Positions 19,523 through 29,460 of a stretch of DNA of 64,000 nt are shown here, piece by piece. Position numbers and translations under genes: made by a program. How positions within the stretch are numbered: position 1 is the first letter of the stretch; every line of letters starts with the position of its first letter. A model generated the notes under the pieces. The model searched no databases. It was given only the letters and a program-made list of their open reading frames with translations, and was not told the DNA's origin. This DNA comes from Desulfitobacterium_A nosdiversum (GTDB lineage Bacteria; Bacillota; Desulfitobacteriia; Desulfitobacteriales; Desulfitobacteriaceae): NCBI RefSeq assembly GCF_049860565.1, contig NZ_CP172056.1:620001-684000 (forward strand), written 5' to 3'.

Positions 19523-22258
19523 TTAATGAAGTTTTGGGGACGAAACAACATAAATTTTCAGCGATGGCTCAGAAGTGATATTATATTCAGATTGATTAAC
19601 CGCATCCTGCGCTGACGTTTGATGAGTTAATGTAACCGTAAAACTCTGCCCTTCCTGCATATCACCGTCTCCCAAGGTTATTGCGGCATATATTGTGTAC
19701 GTACCATCCGGAAAAGCGGAGTCCTTGGGATATATTTTTTCATGGTCGCCGTTATCCACATTAAATTCGATTTCCTTACCGTCGCATAACACCTTGGAAA
19801 TTTCAACGTCCATCGTACTTCCACTTAAACTATTGGCCAAATCCAATTTGAAAGAGGCTGCCGGCCGGATTAGTGTAAAGCCAATATTGGTTTGCAGTGC
19901 CTCATTCTTAATGACAGACATTTGCGAATACCCGCTCCGCGACGTTATACTCGGGTTCTGAATGATATTTTCATCCACATTATTGAGGAGAACTTCCTGA
20001 CTCACCTGCGCATTCGAATCGTCAAAAGCAACGACTTTAACTTTGTAGGCTTTAATATTCGGATCGGCTGTTTTCGCAATGCTGACCGGCTGTATTGCAC
20101 CATTTTGCAACCTTGAATTAACATCGTCTGCCGCTCTAAAGGATTTAACCTTCTGATAGTCACTGAAATTCGATCCATCCTGACTCGTTGCCAGTTCAAT
20201 ATCAGCATTTAGATATTGATCCCTGAGATCAATGTCTGTGGCCTTAAAAGAAAAATCAATACTCGTTGATACAGTGGCAATATTCATCCCATCGCTAATT
20301 CCATGGATCTCCAGCGTTGGCGCATGATTGGCCCCACGCGAAGCCTTAATGATCGTGTTGACAAACATTTTATCTTCTTCGACGGAATCCGGTCGACTAT
20401 GACCTGTTCCCGAAAAAGTAATCGTCCCTTTAGTATACGTAAAATAGTCATTTCGTCCGTCGCCCGGATGAGCGTAAATGGTGCTCCGTGATGAATTTTT
20501 CAGAGTATAGACCGGAACAATATTTTCATCCTCTAAATCCAATTGAAAATATTGAAAATGAGTAGGTGCGACTTGAATATCCCCGAGAATAAAAGGAAAT
20601 TGAGTCACCAAATTATCATTGATTTTATGGGCTTGAGTCGTCGTCTGAAACGTTACCAAACCGTTTTTTAATCCAAAGTTAGCGCGATCCAGCGTCAAAT
20701 TGCTAAAACCATAGGAATCCTTGCAGGCATTCGGCATGGGATCATAATATCGCGTGGAGTCCGGTGCCGTGCGGTAATAACGTTGTTGGCCTAAAAGACT
20801 GCGGAAATTTTGAGTCATATTATAGGCCCATGTACCTGGACTTTTGACATCGTATGTCTGCGTATCGTGAGTAAACATAACACTTTGGTTCGTTTTGATA
20901 AAATTTTGCAAAGCCTGAAGTGCATTATTATTCGTTAAATCATTACCTCCATATATATCCGCAAAGCCCATAATGACCATGTCATAGTTACCATTTAAAT
21001 CTGTCGGTGCCGTTTTATTCTCACCGTTAACCTTGGCGGGCTTGCTGGGCGGAGTGCCGAACTGCAAATCAGCATACGCCGCATTAAAATCGCTTACACT
21101 CATTTCTGTAACCGAAATATTATAAACTCCCTCTTTATACAGTAAATTTTGTCCATTTGCATTCTTTAGATCATCGTAAACGGAAAATGTATTTCCGCTC
21201 GGTTTCAGTTGTAAAACCCGAATTTTCAATTCATTGCCGCTGTCTGCTTTAAATGCAGTCGCTCCTGTAACATAGGATTTTGCTCCTGTTCCATTATCGG
21301 TTATTTCCAGCTTCCAGGGCTGCAGTCCAAGTCCAATCGAGGTATCCGGCAAACGATAATTAACCGTACAGCCCGTACCGCTGTTGCGATGATCCAATTC
21401 ATAAACCTGTTCAGATTGACCCGCATAATCATCTTTTGCTTTGAAAATACCGTCTCCGTTAATATCTTGGTATAGTTTTACCGTTAAATCGTTGGTACTG
21501 CTATTACTCCGGATGTCAAAATTAAAGCCCATCGACTTATCCTTCTGATAACTCTTGTCTGTGCCATCATATTCACTTGGTTTACTGTTTAAAGTAAGTT
21601 CAGGTCTTTTCGCGACTTGGCTGTTGTTCATATAAACCGAAAAAGCAGTTCTTACATTTGACGCTTTACAAAAACAAAATGAAGTATCGACTAAAACAAC
21701 ATTAGGATAGTTGGCATTATTGACATCGCTATGAAAATTTTGATAGAGCTTTGTATCTTTCAGGCAAGACCAAGCGTTGAATATGCTTTGATCGAAAATA
21801 GTCAGCTGCTTTGAGCTGATAAAGTCCTTCAAAACCGCAGCTCTTTTATTCGTGATATCATTATCGCTGTAATACTCCTTTGAACAAATACCATTTATTC
21901 CACCCTCAGGAAGAATAGTAATGCCGAAGTCACTTCCCAAGGCGGAATAAGATGCTGGGTTTAGCAAAGAGCCCGTATTGTTGCCGATATAGACAATATC
22001 ATATTTACCGTTGATTTCGTCGATTTTACTAATAAATTCAGGCATAGACATCTGTGTCAGATGCACCGTACGATCAGGGATGAAAGACCAATCAAAGTTC
22101 GTTAAATCGTATGACGTTCCCGGCTGCACTTCCAATACTTCCAGCGCCCGAACACTCTGAGCCTGAGCCGGTGCCACCCCATAGGGTATAGGAAGGAAAG
22201 TCAAACTTATGAGTAAAGCTAATATAATCGGCCCTAACTTTTTGACTTTCTTCATCAT
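19523..22258 (-). CDS. Exported DUF5057-type protein of the pilus operon
   Basis: Signal peptide at residues 1-33 (KKVKK, hydrophobic core, then AQAQS), then two related domains. The first (about 35-200) starts VRALEVLEVQPG and has LTQMSMPEF and YDIVYIG. The second (about 370-540) starts IRVLQLKPSG and has VTEMSVSDF and YDMVIMG, so the unit is duplicated. The C-terminal third looks like beta-sandwich repeats. I assign DUF5057 from memory. Function unknown; a surface or pilus-associated protein is inferred from the operon. The ATG at 22258 is chosen because the signal peptide begins there; a stem lies between its ribosome site and start. Length 911 residues. Confidence 0.75.
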   Translation of the reverse strand: MMKKVKKLGPIILALLISLTFLPIPYGVAPAQAQSVRALEVLEVQPGTSYDLTNFDWSFIPDRTVHLTQMSMPEFISKIDEINGKYDIVYIGNNTGSLLNPASYSALGSDFGITILPEGGINGICSKEYYSDNDITNKRAAVLKDFISSKQLTIFDQSIFNAWSCLKDTKLYQNFHSDVNNANYPNVVLVDTSFCFCKASNVRTAFSVYMNNSQVAKRPELTLNSKPSEYDGTDKSYQKDKSMGFNFDIRSNSSTNDLTVKLYQDINGDGIFKAKDDYAGQSEQVYELDHRNSGTGCTVNYRLPDTSIGLGLQPWKLEITDNGTGAKSYVTGATAFKADSGNELKIRVLQLKPSGNTFSVYDDLKNANGQNLLYKEGVYNISVTEMSVSDFNAAYADLQFGTPPSKPAKVNGENKTAPTDLNGNYDMVIMGFADIYGGNDLTNNNALQALQNFIKTNQSVMFTHDTQTYDVKSPGTWAYNMTQNFRSLLGQQRYYRTAPDSTRYYDPMPNACKDSYGFSNLTLDRANFGLKNGLVTFQTTTQAHKINDNLVTQFPFILGDIQVAPTHFQYFQLDLEDENIVPVYTLKNSSRSTIYAHPGDGRNDYFTYTKGTITFSGTGHSRPDSVEEDKMFVNTIIKASRGANHAPTLEIHGISDGMNIATVSTSIDFSFKATDIDLRDQYLNADIELATSQDGSNFSDYQKVKSFRAADDVNSRLQNGAIQPVSIAKTADPNIKAYKVKVVAFDDSNAQVSQEVLLNNVDENIIQNPSITSRSGYSQMSVIKNEALQTNIGFTLIRPAASFKLDLANSLSGSTMDVEISKVLCDGKEIEFNVDNGDHEKIYPKDSAFPDGTYTIYAAITLGDGDMQEGQSFTVTLTHQTSAQDAVNQSEYNITSEPSLKIYVVSSPKLH

Positions 22259-22317
22259 ACGCGTCACTTGCAGCTTATCTGCAAGCTCACCTCCCTTTTC
22301 CATTTTTATTTGAAAAA

Positions 22318-24747
22318 TCAGTTCTGTTCTTCCTTCCATTCAAGAACTGAATAACGTACCGCCCCTTTGTCGCGCATCCCTCCATCAGAGGCCGTTGTTT
22401 CATAGCTCATACTATAGTCCGTGCCCATTTCTCCCGGAGCAAAAAATGCTCTGGCAACGCCGTTAGTTCTTAAAATGTACCGAATTACACCCTCATCATA
22501 GCTAATTGTTGGGTTCCCTGATACCGTTACATTGCCTTCACAAATGATTGCCCCTTTGAATGACCCATTGCCATAAAGATTCAAATTTCCTTCGCAGTAA
22601 ATGATCCCACTGCGATCACCCGAAAGTTCCAAGCTGGTAGTGCTATCGGTATTCTGCTTAATATAAACAAAGGAATAAGGCAGCTTTGAAAAGGTCGCGG
22701 CAACTCCGGAACGCAGCTTGCCGGAATCATTAGGATCAAGCACCACTGCCTTATCCACAAAATCTGTATTGAAACGAATCGCTTGTTTATTTGCGGTGCC
22801 TAGATTCTGGGTCTTGGCAACAAAGATATTGCTCAAATAACTTTTGAAGGTATCATATGCTAACTGGTTATCCACGTAGTTGGAAATTGAATTTGAACTA
22901 AAAACACTGGCTTTAGGACTGGGCCCTTGATGTACGATTGCTGCGCCAAGAGAATATCCCTTAACGGTTGATCCGGAAAAAATGCGAGTCACAAACTCCT
23001 TATTTGCCAGAGAATCCATAAGTTGACGTATTTTAGCATCGAGAATATCTGAACCCGGTTCACTCCTATTCTCTCCCCGCAGCAAATAGAAGGATTTGAT
23101 TTTACTCTCATCCGCTGTCTGCGGATCCGTTGTGTATTGATCATAAACATAATTGTACGTCCCTGCGAGAGACTCGGACACATTGTCCAAATAGGAACTA
23201 AAGAGGGCACCATTTCTGGCTGTTATACTTTCACCCGTTTGATAAAACAAATTATTACTATCCCACGCAAAGCTGCTTGTTCCATTTTTCTTTACTCCGT
23301 TGTACTGAACAAAAGCCGTTCCTGGTACGATAAAATTGCCCTTGAAGTTTATCGTGCTGGATTCGGGCGAATTATTAATGACTGAGCTGCTGGCATTCGG
23401 ATTCCCATTGGCTGCAGTTGAATTAACTCCGATGTAGTTTCCATCCACTGTGATTTCGGAATTTGTGCCATCCATTTGAATATCATCATAGGTGCTGACA
23501 TTTCCTTTGACTTCAATTTGGCCTTGATCAACTTTCCGTCCCTCATAGCTTTCGTCAATAGACAGGCTGTTGCAGTAAACATTTCCCCCGTTTGCGTCCT
23601 TATATACAAAAGGAATGTACTTTTTTCCGTCCGGTATGGAGTCCTGAGTATAATCCTGAAGATTTACGCTTGAATCACAGTCGGCTGCTTGAGTATCAAA
23701 AAACAAATTATTTGGCAAATTATCTTTGGAAAAGATTTTACTTTTCATATCAATGCTTAAATTATTGGGGTATTTAGCGACTGTTATTCCGGCACTCTGA
23801 TTGCTGTCACTCGCGATGATATGCAAATTGCCTTTGGAATAGACATTGCCATTGATTGTCACATCAGCACCGGCACTATAAATTCCTGCCTTTTGCACAA
23901 CATTATCGTTTAAAATCGTGTCTTCGTCCTTGTCCGCTGCAAAAAGATCCCCGTTAATGGTAGTTCCTGTTCCTTGCTCAAAGCCAATACTGCCGGCGGC
24001 AGTAATTGCATTGGCCCAGACAGGATTTCCTTTGATGGTGAACTTCTTCGTCTGCGGCAACGCATTAAAAGCATACTGCACCTTCAACTTAACCGATACG
24101 GATTTACCGCTAACGGTATCCGGATTGATGTTGTTTTTCGTCTCCAATTTTACGGCCAGGCTGCCCTCATCCAAAGCCTTTTGCCCATCTGTCCCGCCAT
24201 CAAACAGCGCATTCTGGTAATCGTTCAACGTTGCATTAGAGTCCTTTAGGTAGGTAACCTTCGTATATCCGTTACTGGAAAGCAATTCGGCTGCATAATT
24301 GAAATAAAGTCTTTTTAAAGCATCCTGCACAAATTCCTTGTTATTTTCTTGATAAGGACTATCGCTCATGTCCGTCAAATAAGGTTCGACTTTGCTTTTC
24401 CACTGGCCATTAATATAGGTCTGAGCATCTAAGGAAACTCTTAATTCGTCAGATGAGATATCCACAGGATTATCCGTTAAGTAGTATTGAGCTGCCATAT
24501 AATTTTGAGCACGTATTTCCGCCTCTTGCAGCAACGTGTTTAATTGGTTCACCTGATCTTCCGCATTGCTATCCAATTCATAATATTCCTTAGACCAGTT
24601 CATATATTTAGCACCCATCTGGACACCGGCCAGTGCGGTCATCATGGAAACTGCCCCGAAGGTCATCAGCACCGTAATGGTTGCAAGCGTCAAAAGCATG
24701 GTATTCCCTTTTTCATGATCAGAAACAGTGCATACCCGTTGTGTCAT
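22318..24747 (-). CDS. PilX-like pilus protein with long beta-rich passenger
   Basis: A short basic N-terminus (HEKGN) precedes one hydrophobic segment at about residues 16-40, as in PilX N-terminal domains; there is no strict GF-x-L-x-E prepilin site. The rest, about 770 residues, is extracellular by inference and rich in short repeats such as TINGDLF, VTINGNVYSKGN, SGIIYCEGNLNLYGNGSF and GAIICEGNVTVSGN, suggesting a beta-helix. The start at 24747 lies 8 bases after GGAG; an ATG two codons earlier is too close. It ends about 60 bases before the DUF5057 start. Length 809 residues. Possible minor pilin, tip protein or adhesin. Confidence 0.75.
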   Translation of the reverse strand: MTQRVCTVSDHEKGNTMLLTLATITVLMTFGAVSMMTALAGVQMGAKYMNWSKEYYELDSNAEDQVNQLNTLLQEAEIRAQNYMAAQYYLTDNPVDISSDELRVSLDAQTYINGQWKSKVEPYLTDMSDSPYQENNKEFVQDALKRLYFNYAAELLSSNGYTKVTYLKDSNATLNDYQNALFDGGTDGQKALDEGSLAVKLETKNNINPDTVSGKSVSVKLKVQYAFNALPQTKKFTIKGNPVWANAITAAGSIGFEQGTGTTINGDLFAADKDEDTILNDNVVQKAGIYSAGADVTINGNVYSKGNLHIIASDSNQSAGITVAKYPNNLSIDMKSKIFSKDNLPNNLFFDTQAADCDSSVNLQDYTQDSIPDGKKYIPFVYKDANGGNVYCNSLSIDESYEGRKVDQGQIEVKGNVSTYDDIQMDGTNSEITVDGNYIGVNSTAANGNPNASSSVINNSPESSTINFKGNFIVPGTAFVQYNGVKKNGTSSFAWDSNNLFYQTGESITARNGALFSSYLDNVSESLAGTYNYVYDQYTTDPQTADESKIKSFYLLRGENRSEPGSDILDAKIRQLMDSLANKEFVTRIFSGSTVKGYSLGAAIVHQGPSPKASVFSSNSISNYVDNQLAYDTFKSYLSNIFVAKTQNLGTANKQAIRFNTDFVDKAVVLDPNDSGKLRSGVAATFSKLPYSFVYIKQNTDSTTSLELSGDRSGIIYCEGNLNLYGNGSFKGAIICEGNVTVSGNPTISYDEGVIRYILRTNGVARAFFAPGEMGTDYSMSYETTASDGGMRDKGAVRYSVLEWKEEQN

Positions 24748-24771
24748 ATTCATATCTCCAGTCTTAATTCC

Positions 24772-25611
24772 TTAATGAAGATACTTATTAGCGGAATAAC
24801 TGAGCAACTTTTCGTTCGAACTATCGTTTAAACGATAAACCTCGAGATCTAATTGATATCCCAAGTCAGTGGAACTAGTAACAGGAACATAGGATATGTC
24901 CACGGTTCCTCGGACAGTATTAAGGATCACGATTTGATCAGAAGTAATTTTCGGATTCTCGACTTGAGCATTAAAGACATAAAATTCTGCTTCGGCATTT
25001 GAGGTATTATTGGTTACATATATATTTCGAGGGTACGTTCCCCCAGCTGGAAAATTAACTTGAATCGGGATTAGGTTATTTTTTATTTTTGAAGAATCCA
25101 CTCTGTCTAATTCCGTATATGAGGTTTCATCATGTGCTTTGGCCTTAATGATATATTTTATCTGTTGACTGCTACTTCCATCGTTTGCCTGTTCTTCGAT
25201 TTCGGAGATCTGCACATCACAATCTGTAACCGCTCCGCTATCGTCTGTATAGGCTGCTAAATCCAAGGAGGTGGCGGAATCCGGTAAATACACATTCCCC
25301 GAACCGCCGCTTGGTATAGATGTTAGATTACTGTCAACCCTGAAAGCAGCTCCCGTGGAATCCGCCAACTTCACACCTGCCCTGTTGTAATATGTACTTG
25401 TATTGTATTTCATTGGATCGATATCAGGGTCATTTTTAAAGGCTTCGGCCTGATTAACTGCAATCACATTGGCAATATCCATCTCTTTTGCTTTTTGATT
25501 GAAAGTCCCTGACAACACAAACATTTGGAAGATTACAGACGAAACAATGGCCACAATAGCCAGCGCAGCAATGGTTTCAACCAGTGTAAACCCCCGATTG
25601 TCAAGTTTCAT
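24772..25611 (-). CDS. Minor pilin, PilV-like
   Basis: Prepilin with the peptidase site RGFTLVE at residues 6-12 followed by a hydrophobic helix ending near residue 32. The remaining 245 residues are polar and would form the exposed head. The ATG at 25611 follows GGGTGA of the upstream gene; a GTG at 25620 that overlaps the pilO stop is an alternative. Length 279 residues, long for a pilin, as in PilV-like minor pilins that prime assembly. Confidence 0.85.
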   Translation of the reverse strand: MKLDNRGFTLVETIAALAIVAIVSSVIFQMFVLSGTFNQKAKEMDIANVIAVNQAEAFKNDPDIDPMKYNTSTYYNRAGVKLADSTGAAFRVDSNLTSIPSGGSGNVYLPDSATSLDLAAYTDDSGAVTDCDVQISEIEEQANDGSSSQQIKYIIKAKAHDETSYTELDRVDSSKIKNNLIPIQVNFPAGGTYPRNIYVTNNTSNAEAEFYVFNAQVENPKITSDQIVILNTVRGTVDISYVPVTSSTDLGYQLDLEVYRLNDSSNEKLLSYSANKYLH

Positions 25612-25616
25612 TAAAA

Positions 25617-26909
25617 TCACCCGTTTACGGTTACATTACCGCTTTTATTCACCAAATTAAAACGCGGTGTATCTTTGTCATCATTGATAATATTAACAAC
25701 CAATGGATAGTCGGTATTATTTTCGACCATCATATCCAAGCTGACCTTGTCTCCTGCACTCTTGCGGTGCTGGGAAATGACATCAAATCTCAATTTCCCT
25801 CCGTCCAAAATCAGATTTCCCTCCTTGCTCTGGGTCGTTGTACCGAGAGCATAAACATAGGAAAAATGGCCCAAACTGCCGCTGACAGTCAACTTGCCAC
25901 TAACCTTGTCATTGGTATTACTGTAAAGTTCTGTTCCGTCCTTGGTATAATCCCCCATAATCACTTTTGGAGCATTATCATCATAGGTATTCAGGATAAG
26001 ATAAAAATTAGGATTAGGGTTTGATGCTTTAACAGGGGCTGCACTCGCTGTAGGTGCAGGTGCAGCTGCGTTATTTATACCTCCGAAAGCAGCAAATATA
26101 TCGAATTTACCATTGATCGCAGGGGTTTCCATCTGATAATTGCTATTATCGTCCTGACCCTTGTACCCCAAATATTCCACAGCCAGCTCACCTGTCAAAG
26201 CATTGTTATCACCCTTAGTAATGGTGATCCCTCTAACCAAAATCCGACGCTCGTTCTTTTCTAAGTCGCTTATAAAGTTATACAAGGCTTCATAGCTTCC
26301 GGAGAAGTAAATATTGATATCGTCGACTAAAACCATACCGGAGGCGTTTTGAGGTGCTGTATTGCTATTATTAGCCGGAGGAGTTGGGGCCGCAGCACTG
26401 TTGTTTCCGTTATTCTGTGATTGAGCAGACGGTGTTTTTCCTGCAGCAAAGTCTTGTTTGCTGAGCATTGATACATTAGTGAAGGTTATGCCCTTAATCA
26501 TCAGTTGTCTTTCACCGGCATATTTATTGACGTTGAGGATAATATCTTCCTGTGTTAAATTAGACGGCAGCTCCGCTCGAAGAGTATTCAGCTTATAATC
26601 CAGAAGTTTAAGCTGTTCGTCAAATTGATTCTTATTCGCCATATCCTTGTTCAGATTCATCAATAGCGTTTGTTGAGCGCGGTAATGGGTTCGTTCACTG
26701 CTCAACTGCTGCCACTTTGGGATAATCAGATAATGAGCTAGGACATAACCCTCTAAGATAAAGATCAAGAGACCTAATAAAATAAACTCCCTTTTAGAAA
26801 GCAATAAATGCTTTCCCTTTAAGTTTATTTTTTTCTTTTTAAAAGGGTTTAGCTTTTTACCTCTGAGTAGATTTAATTTCTTGTTGGACGATAAATCAAG
26901 CTTCAACAT
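25617..26909 (-). CDS. pilO: Type IV pilus alignment protein PilO-like
   Basis: A lysine-rich cytoplasmic N-terminus (about 40 residues) is followed by one membrane segment (about 43-63), a coiled coil (about 70-120) and a PilO-like ferredoxin fold with SGSYEALYNFISDLEKNERRILV. A Pro/Ala/Asn-rich linker and a C-terminal beta domain follow. At 430 residues it is about twice a typical PilO, so the C-terminal half is an addition. It lies 8 bases after pilN. Confidence 0.8.
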   Translation of the reverse strand: MLKLDLSSNKKLNLLRGKKLNPFKKKKINLKGKHLLLSKREFILLGLLIFILEGYVLAHYLIIPKWQQLSSERTHYRAQQTLLMNLNKDMANKNQFDEQLKLLDYKLNTLRAELPSNLTQEDIILNVNKYAGERQLMIKGITFTNVSMLSKQDFAAGKTPSAQSQNNGNNSAAAPTPPANNSNTAPQNASGMVLVDDINIYFSGSYEALYNFISDLEKNERRILVRGITITKGDNNALTGELAVEYLGYKGQDDNSNYQMETPAINGKFDIFAAFGGINNAAAPAPTASAAPVKASNPNPNFYLILNTYDDNAPKVIMGDYTKDGTELYSNTNDKVSGKLTVSGSLGHFSYVYALGTTTQSKEGNLILDGGKLRFDVISQHRKSAGDKVSLDMMVENNTDYPLVVNIINDDKDTPRFNLVNKSGNVTVNG

Positions 26910-26916
26910 GTTGACA

Positions 26917-27468
26917 TCACCTTTTAAGCTTTAACACTGCTGTGAAATCATAGATATCTGCTCCGGAATTAGAATTGCTCCCTTTTGTATTGTTGATATT
27001 CGTAAGAGACACATCAGTGAAAAGCCCCGTTCCCTTAAGTTTGTAAACGAAATAAGCAATATCGTTAATATCTTTCGATTTTCCGACCAGATTCAAATTC
27101 CCGGATTTGTCCACTGAATAGTTAAGCATAAACACATCCTCCGACATAACTCCGGCAACTCTATCCAAAATATGCGTATTGATCGTGGTATTCGCAACCA
27201 CTGTCTTGATAAAGCTTGACATCTGAGCAATTTCCTCCTGTTTCACCTGAATATCTTTCTTTTCTGTTTCAATAGCTGCATAGGCTCTAATCTTCTGGTC
27301 GATCGCTTTTCCATCTCTGCTGATCTTCCACTCGATTAAGGCCAATATGCCGCAGCTCAACAGGGACGCCAACAAAACTCCTATTAGGATAATCATGGAA
27401 GGCTTAACGAACACTTGATACCCGCGTTGACTTTTCTGCTCATTTTGCAGCAGATTAATATCATTCAT
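26917..27468 (-). CDS. pilN: Type IV pilus assembly protein PilN
   Basis: Begins MNDINLLQNEQ, the conserved PilN N-terminus that binds PilM, followed by one membrane segment (about 24-46), a coiled coil and a compact periplasm-side type domain. Length 183 residues, typical. The gene starts 6 bases after pilM, with its ribosome site in the pilM end. Confidence 0.9.
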   Translation of the reverse strand: MNDINLLQNEQKSQRGYQVFVKPSMIILIGVLLASLLSCGILALIEWKISRDGKAIDQKIRAYAAIETEKKDIQVKQEEIAQMSSFIKTVVANTTINTHILDRVAGVMSEDVFMLNYSVDKSGNLNLVGKSKDINDIAYFVYKLKGTGLFTDVSLTNINNTKGSNSNSGADIYDFTAVLKLKR

Positions 27469-27473
27469 GTTTT

Positions 27474-28484
27474 CTAGTCCTCCCGCAAAGCCGCACCAAT
27501 AGCTGGCAGCAAAATGTAAAACTGTTCCGAGGCTTCAGGGGAAACATGCTTAGCTTGGGCTAAATGGACGGGAAGATTAAAGATTGCGCTGAAATAACTC
27601 TCCAATCCTGGAAATACGCTGCCGCTTCCGCAGAGACTGATACTGTTAATGCCTTCTTTCACTTTGTTATAGCTGCAAAACTCAAGGGTTTGCCTGATCA
27701 GATCCTCAAGGAAAGCATACCCGATTCGGATGCAGGCATCGATTTCCTCCCGACCCAGGGACAAATTTTGATAACCATTCAGGCGAGCCGCCGCAATCTC
27801 TTCTGGGGCCATATTAAAGTATTTTTCAACCAGACTATCGACAGAAGCCAACCCGCCTGTAACATTTCGGCTTAAGATAATCTTCCCTTCCTGCAATACA
27901 TTAACCTGTGACATGTTCGTTCTAATATCCACAAGCAAGGCTGAGTTCCCTGTCTGCGGAAAATCCACAAAACTCTTGTAGGCCTTGGCTAGACTATTGG
28001 CATTAACATCCAAATATTTAAGAGAAATATCCGCTTTTTCAGCAAGTTCCTGATAATCCTCAATGATCTTGCGCGGACATAAGGTCGTAATTCCCTCCAG
28101 AGACTCGCTTGTTCGGTTATAAATCTTAAACGCTAGAGAATGGGTCTGGATTATGTCCGGAAAACTTTGGGATAAGCCAAACCGAACTGCCGGTTTAATT
28201 TCTTTATCCTCAAGGGCCGGTAGCCGAAGCTCCCGAACCACGATGCTTGATGCGTTCAGATTGACAGCCGCCTTTTGGGCCGTCAGTTTATGCTCTTTAA
28301 TAACCTTTTTGATTTCCTCTGCCAGGGCCTGATTATTTAGAATCATACCATCCTGTACGCAATTTATCGGAGTCGGTACCATCGCCCAAGCCATCAGCTC
28401 TGGCTGACTGCCCTGCTTGATCAGTGCGAGCTTAATGTTCTGCGAGCCGATATCGATACCCAAGACCTTTTTATCCCTAAACAT
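27474..28484 (-). CDS. pilM: Type IV pilus assembly protein PilM
   Basis: Actin-like cytoplasmic ATPase of the pilus alignment complex. The phosphate-1 motif GIDIGSQNIKLALI is at residues 9-22; LLVDIRTNMSQVNVL and SLCGSGSVFPGLE are the later nucleotide-fold motifs. Length 336 residues, usual. Good GGGAGG ribosome site. Starts the pilMNO block. Confidence 0.93.
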   Translation of the reverse strand: MFRDKKVLGIDIGSQNIKLALIKQGSQPELMAWAMVPTPINCVQDGMILNNQALAEEIKKVIKEHKLTAQKAAVNLNASSIVVRELRLPALEDKEIKPAVRFGLSQSFPDIIQTHSLAFKIYNRTSESLEGITTLCPRKIIEDYQELAEKADISLKYLDVNANSLAKAYKSFVDFPQTGNSALLVDIRTNMSQVNVLQEGKIILSRNVTGGLASVDSLVEKYFNMAPEEIAAARLNGYQNLSLGREEIDACIRIGYAFLEDLIRQTLEFCSYNKVKEGINSISLCGSGSVFPGLESYFSAIFNLPVHLAQAKHVSPEASEQFYILLPAIGAALRED

Positions 28485-28566
28485 GTCGTTCCTCCCGGTC
28501 AGAAATCCTTATCTGTCGAATCCATCAGATCTTCTTCCTGCTAGACCAATACCGTAGGCTCCATTA

Positions 28567-29106
28567 TTAAGGCGAGCGCAAAGTAACCTGCTGGTTTAAA
28601 TCCACCGAATTATCGGCAGAAGTAACTTTCAGATCGATCTTTGCACCTGTTTTTTTCATTTCTAGATCTTTGATTGTTGAAATTTCCGTTCCTGAACTGA
28701 GATCAGTATTATTAAAGGCTGCAGCATGCTGCTCTCTTAATTTGCCTGTAGCAAAATAAATCCAATAGGTTAAACCTGTATTTTGGGTATCCTTAATTGA
28801 TAAGACTGGAAACGAATTGGAAGCCAAATCAACATCAATCCCGTCGTGCGCATCATTTTGCCTGATTTTCACAGTTAAATAGGACATGGCGACTCTGGCA
28901 TCATTTTGAGCATCCACACTGTCATAAGCATTTCTGAAGATTGTTCCCCCGGTCCGCATCATGGATACGAGCATACCCACTATGATACCCATGATCGCCA
29001 AAACAGCGATCAGTTCGCTAAGCATAAAACCCCTGCTGTTTTTCCTGGAAACTGATCGCTCTTTCACCGGCTCATTTTCTTTCCGCCTTGATTGAACTAA
29101 TTTCAT
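28567..29106 (-). CDS. Minor pilin/pseudopilin
   Basis: Prepilin with a 25-residue leader, cleavage motif RGFMLSE and a hydrophobic helix, 179 residues in all. The ATG at 29106 has GGAG just upstream and overlaps the end of the preceding pilin gene by 35 bases, suggesting coupled translation. Methionine replaces the usual threonine or serine after GF. Confidence 0.85.
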   Translation of the reverse strand: MKLVQSRRKENEPVKERSVSRKNSRGFMLSELIAVLAIMGIIVGMLVSMMRTGGTIFRNAYDSVDAQNDARVAMSYLTVKIRQNDAHDGIDVDLASNSFPVLSIKDTQNTGLTYWIYFATGKLREQHAAAFNNTDLSSGTEISTIKDLEMKKTGAKIDLKVTSADNSVDLNQQVTLRSP

Positions 29107-29443
29107 AGGCTCCGTCTCCGTTAGTATCATTATAGGTATAGGAATAATGGGCAATGTCCAGATTAACTCCGGTTTGTTCTTGGAAAGCATCCTCCAAACG
29201 ATTTATTTCTTCCGAAGTTAGATTCGGCATTGAGGAATCGTGTCTCGGATTAGGATAGGCGCCGGTCAGTGCATAATACTCCCGCAGAGCCTTATTTACA
29301 GAATATTCCTGGCGGGCACGCTCCGTCTCTCTTGTATCATTACAGATACACACCAAGCTGGGGAAGGCAATACTCAGCGTAATACTGATGATTCCCAGCA
29401 CAATAACTATTTCAATTAAAGTAAATCCATTATGCTTTGCCAA
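29072..29443 (-). CDS. Minor pilin/pseudopilin
   Basis: Prepilin with a very short leader and site NGFTLIE, then a hydrophobic helix (residues about 6-28). 123 residues. The start is TTG at 29443, 9 bases after GAGG; the nearby ATG is out of frame. The head has YYALTGAYPNPR, similar to GspG/PilA-type pilins. Confidence 0.85.
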   Translation of the reverse strand: MAKHNGFTLIEIVIVLGIISITLSIAFPSLVCICNDTRETERARQEYSVNKALREYYALTGAYPNPRHDSSMPNLTSEEINRLEDAFQEQTGVNLDIAHYSYTYNDTNGDGAYEISSIKAERK

Positions 29444-29460
29444 TATCCATTACCTCTTTT

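Noticed and set aside
19695..24249. Plus-strand frames opposite the PilX-like and DUF5057-type genes
   Set aside because: Shadows of long minus-strand genes; no ribosome sites or recognisable domains.
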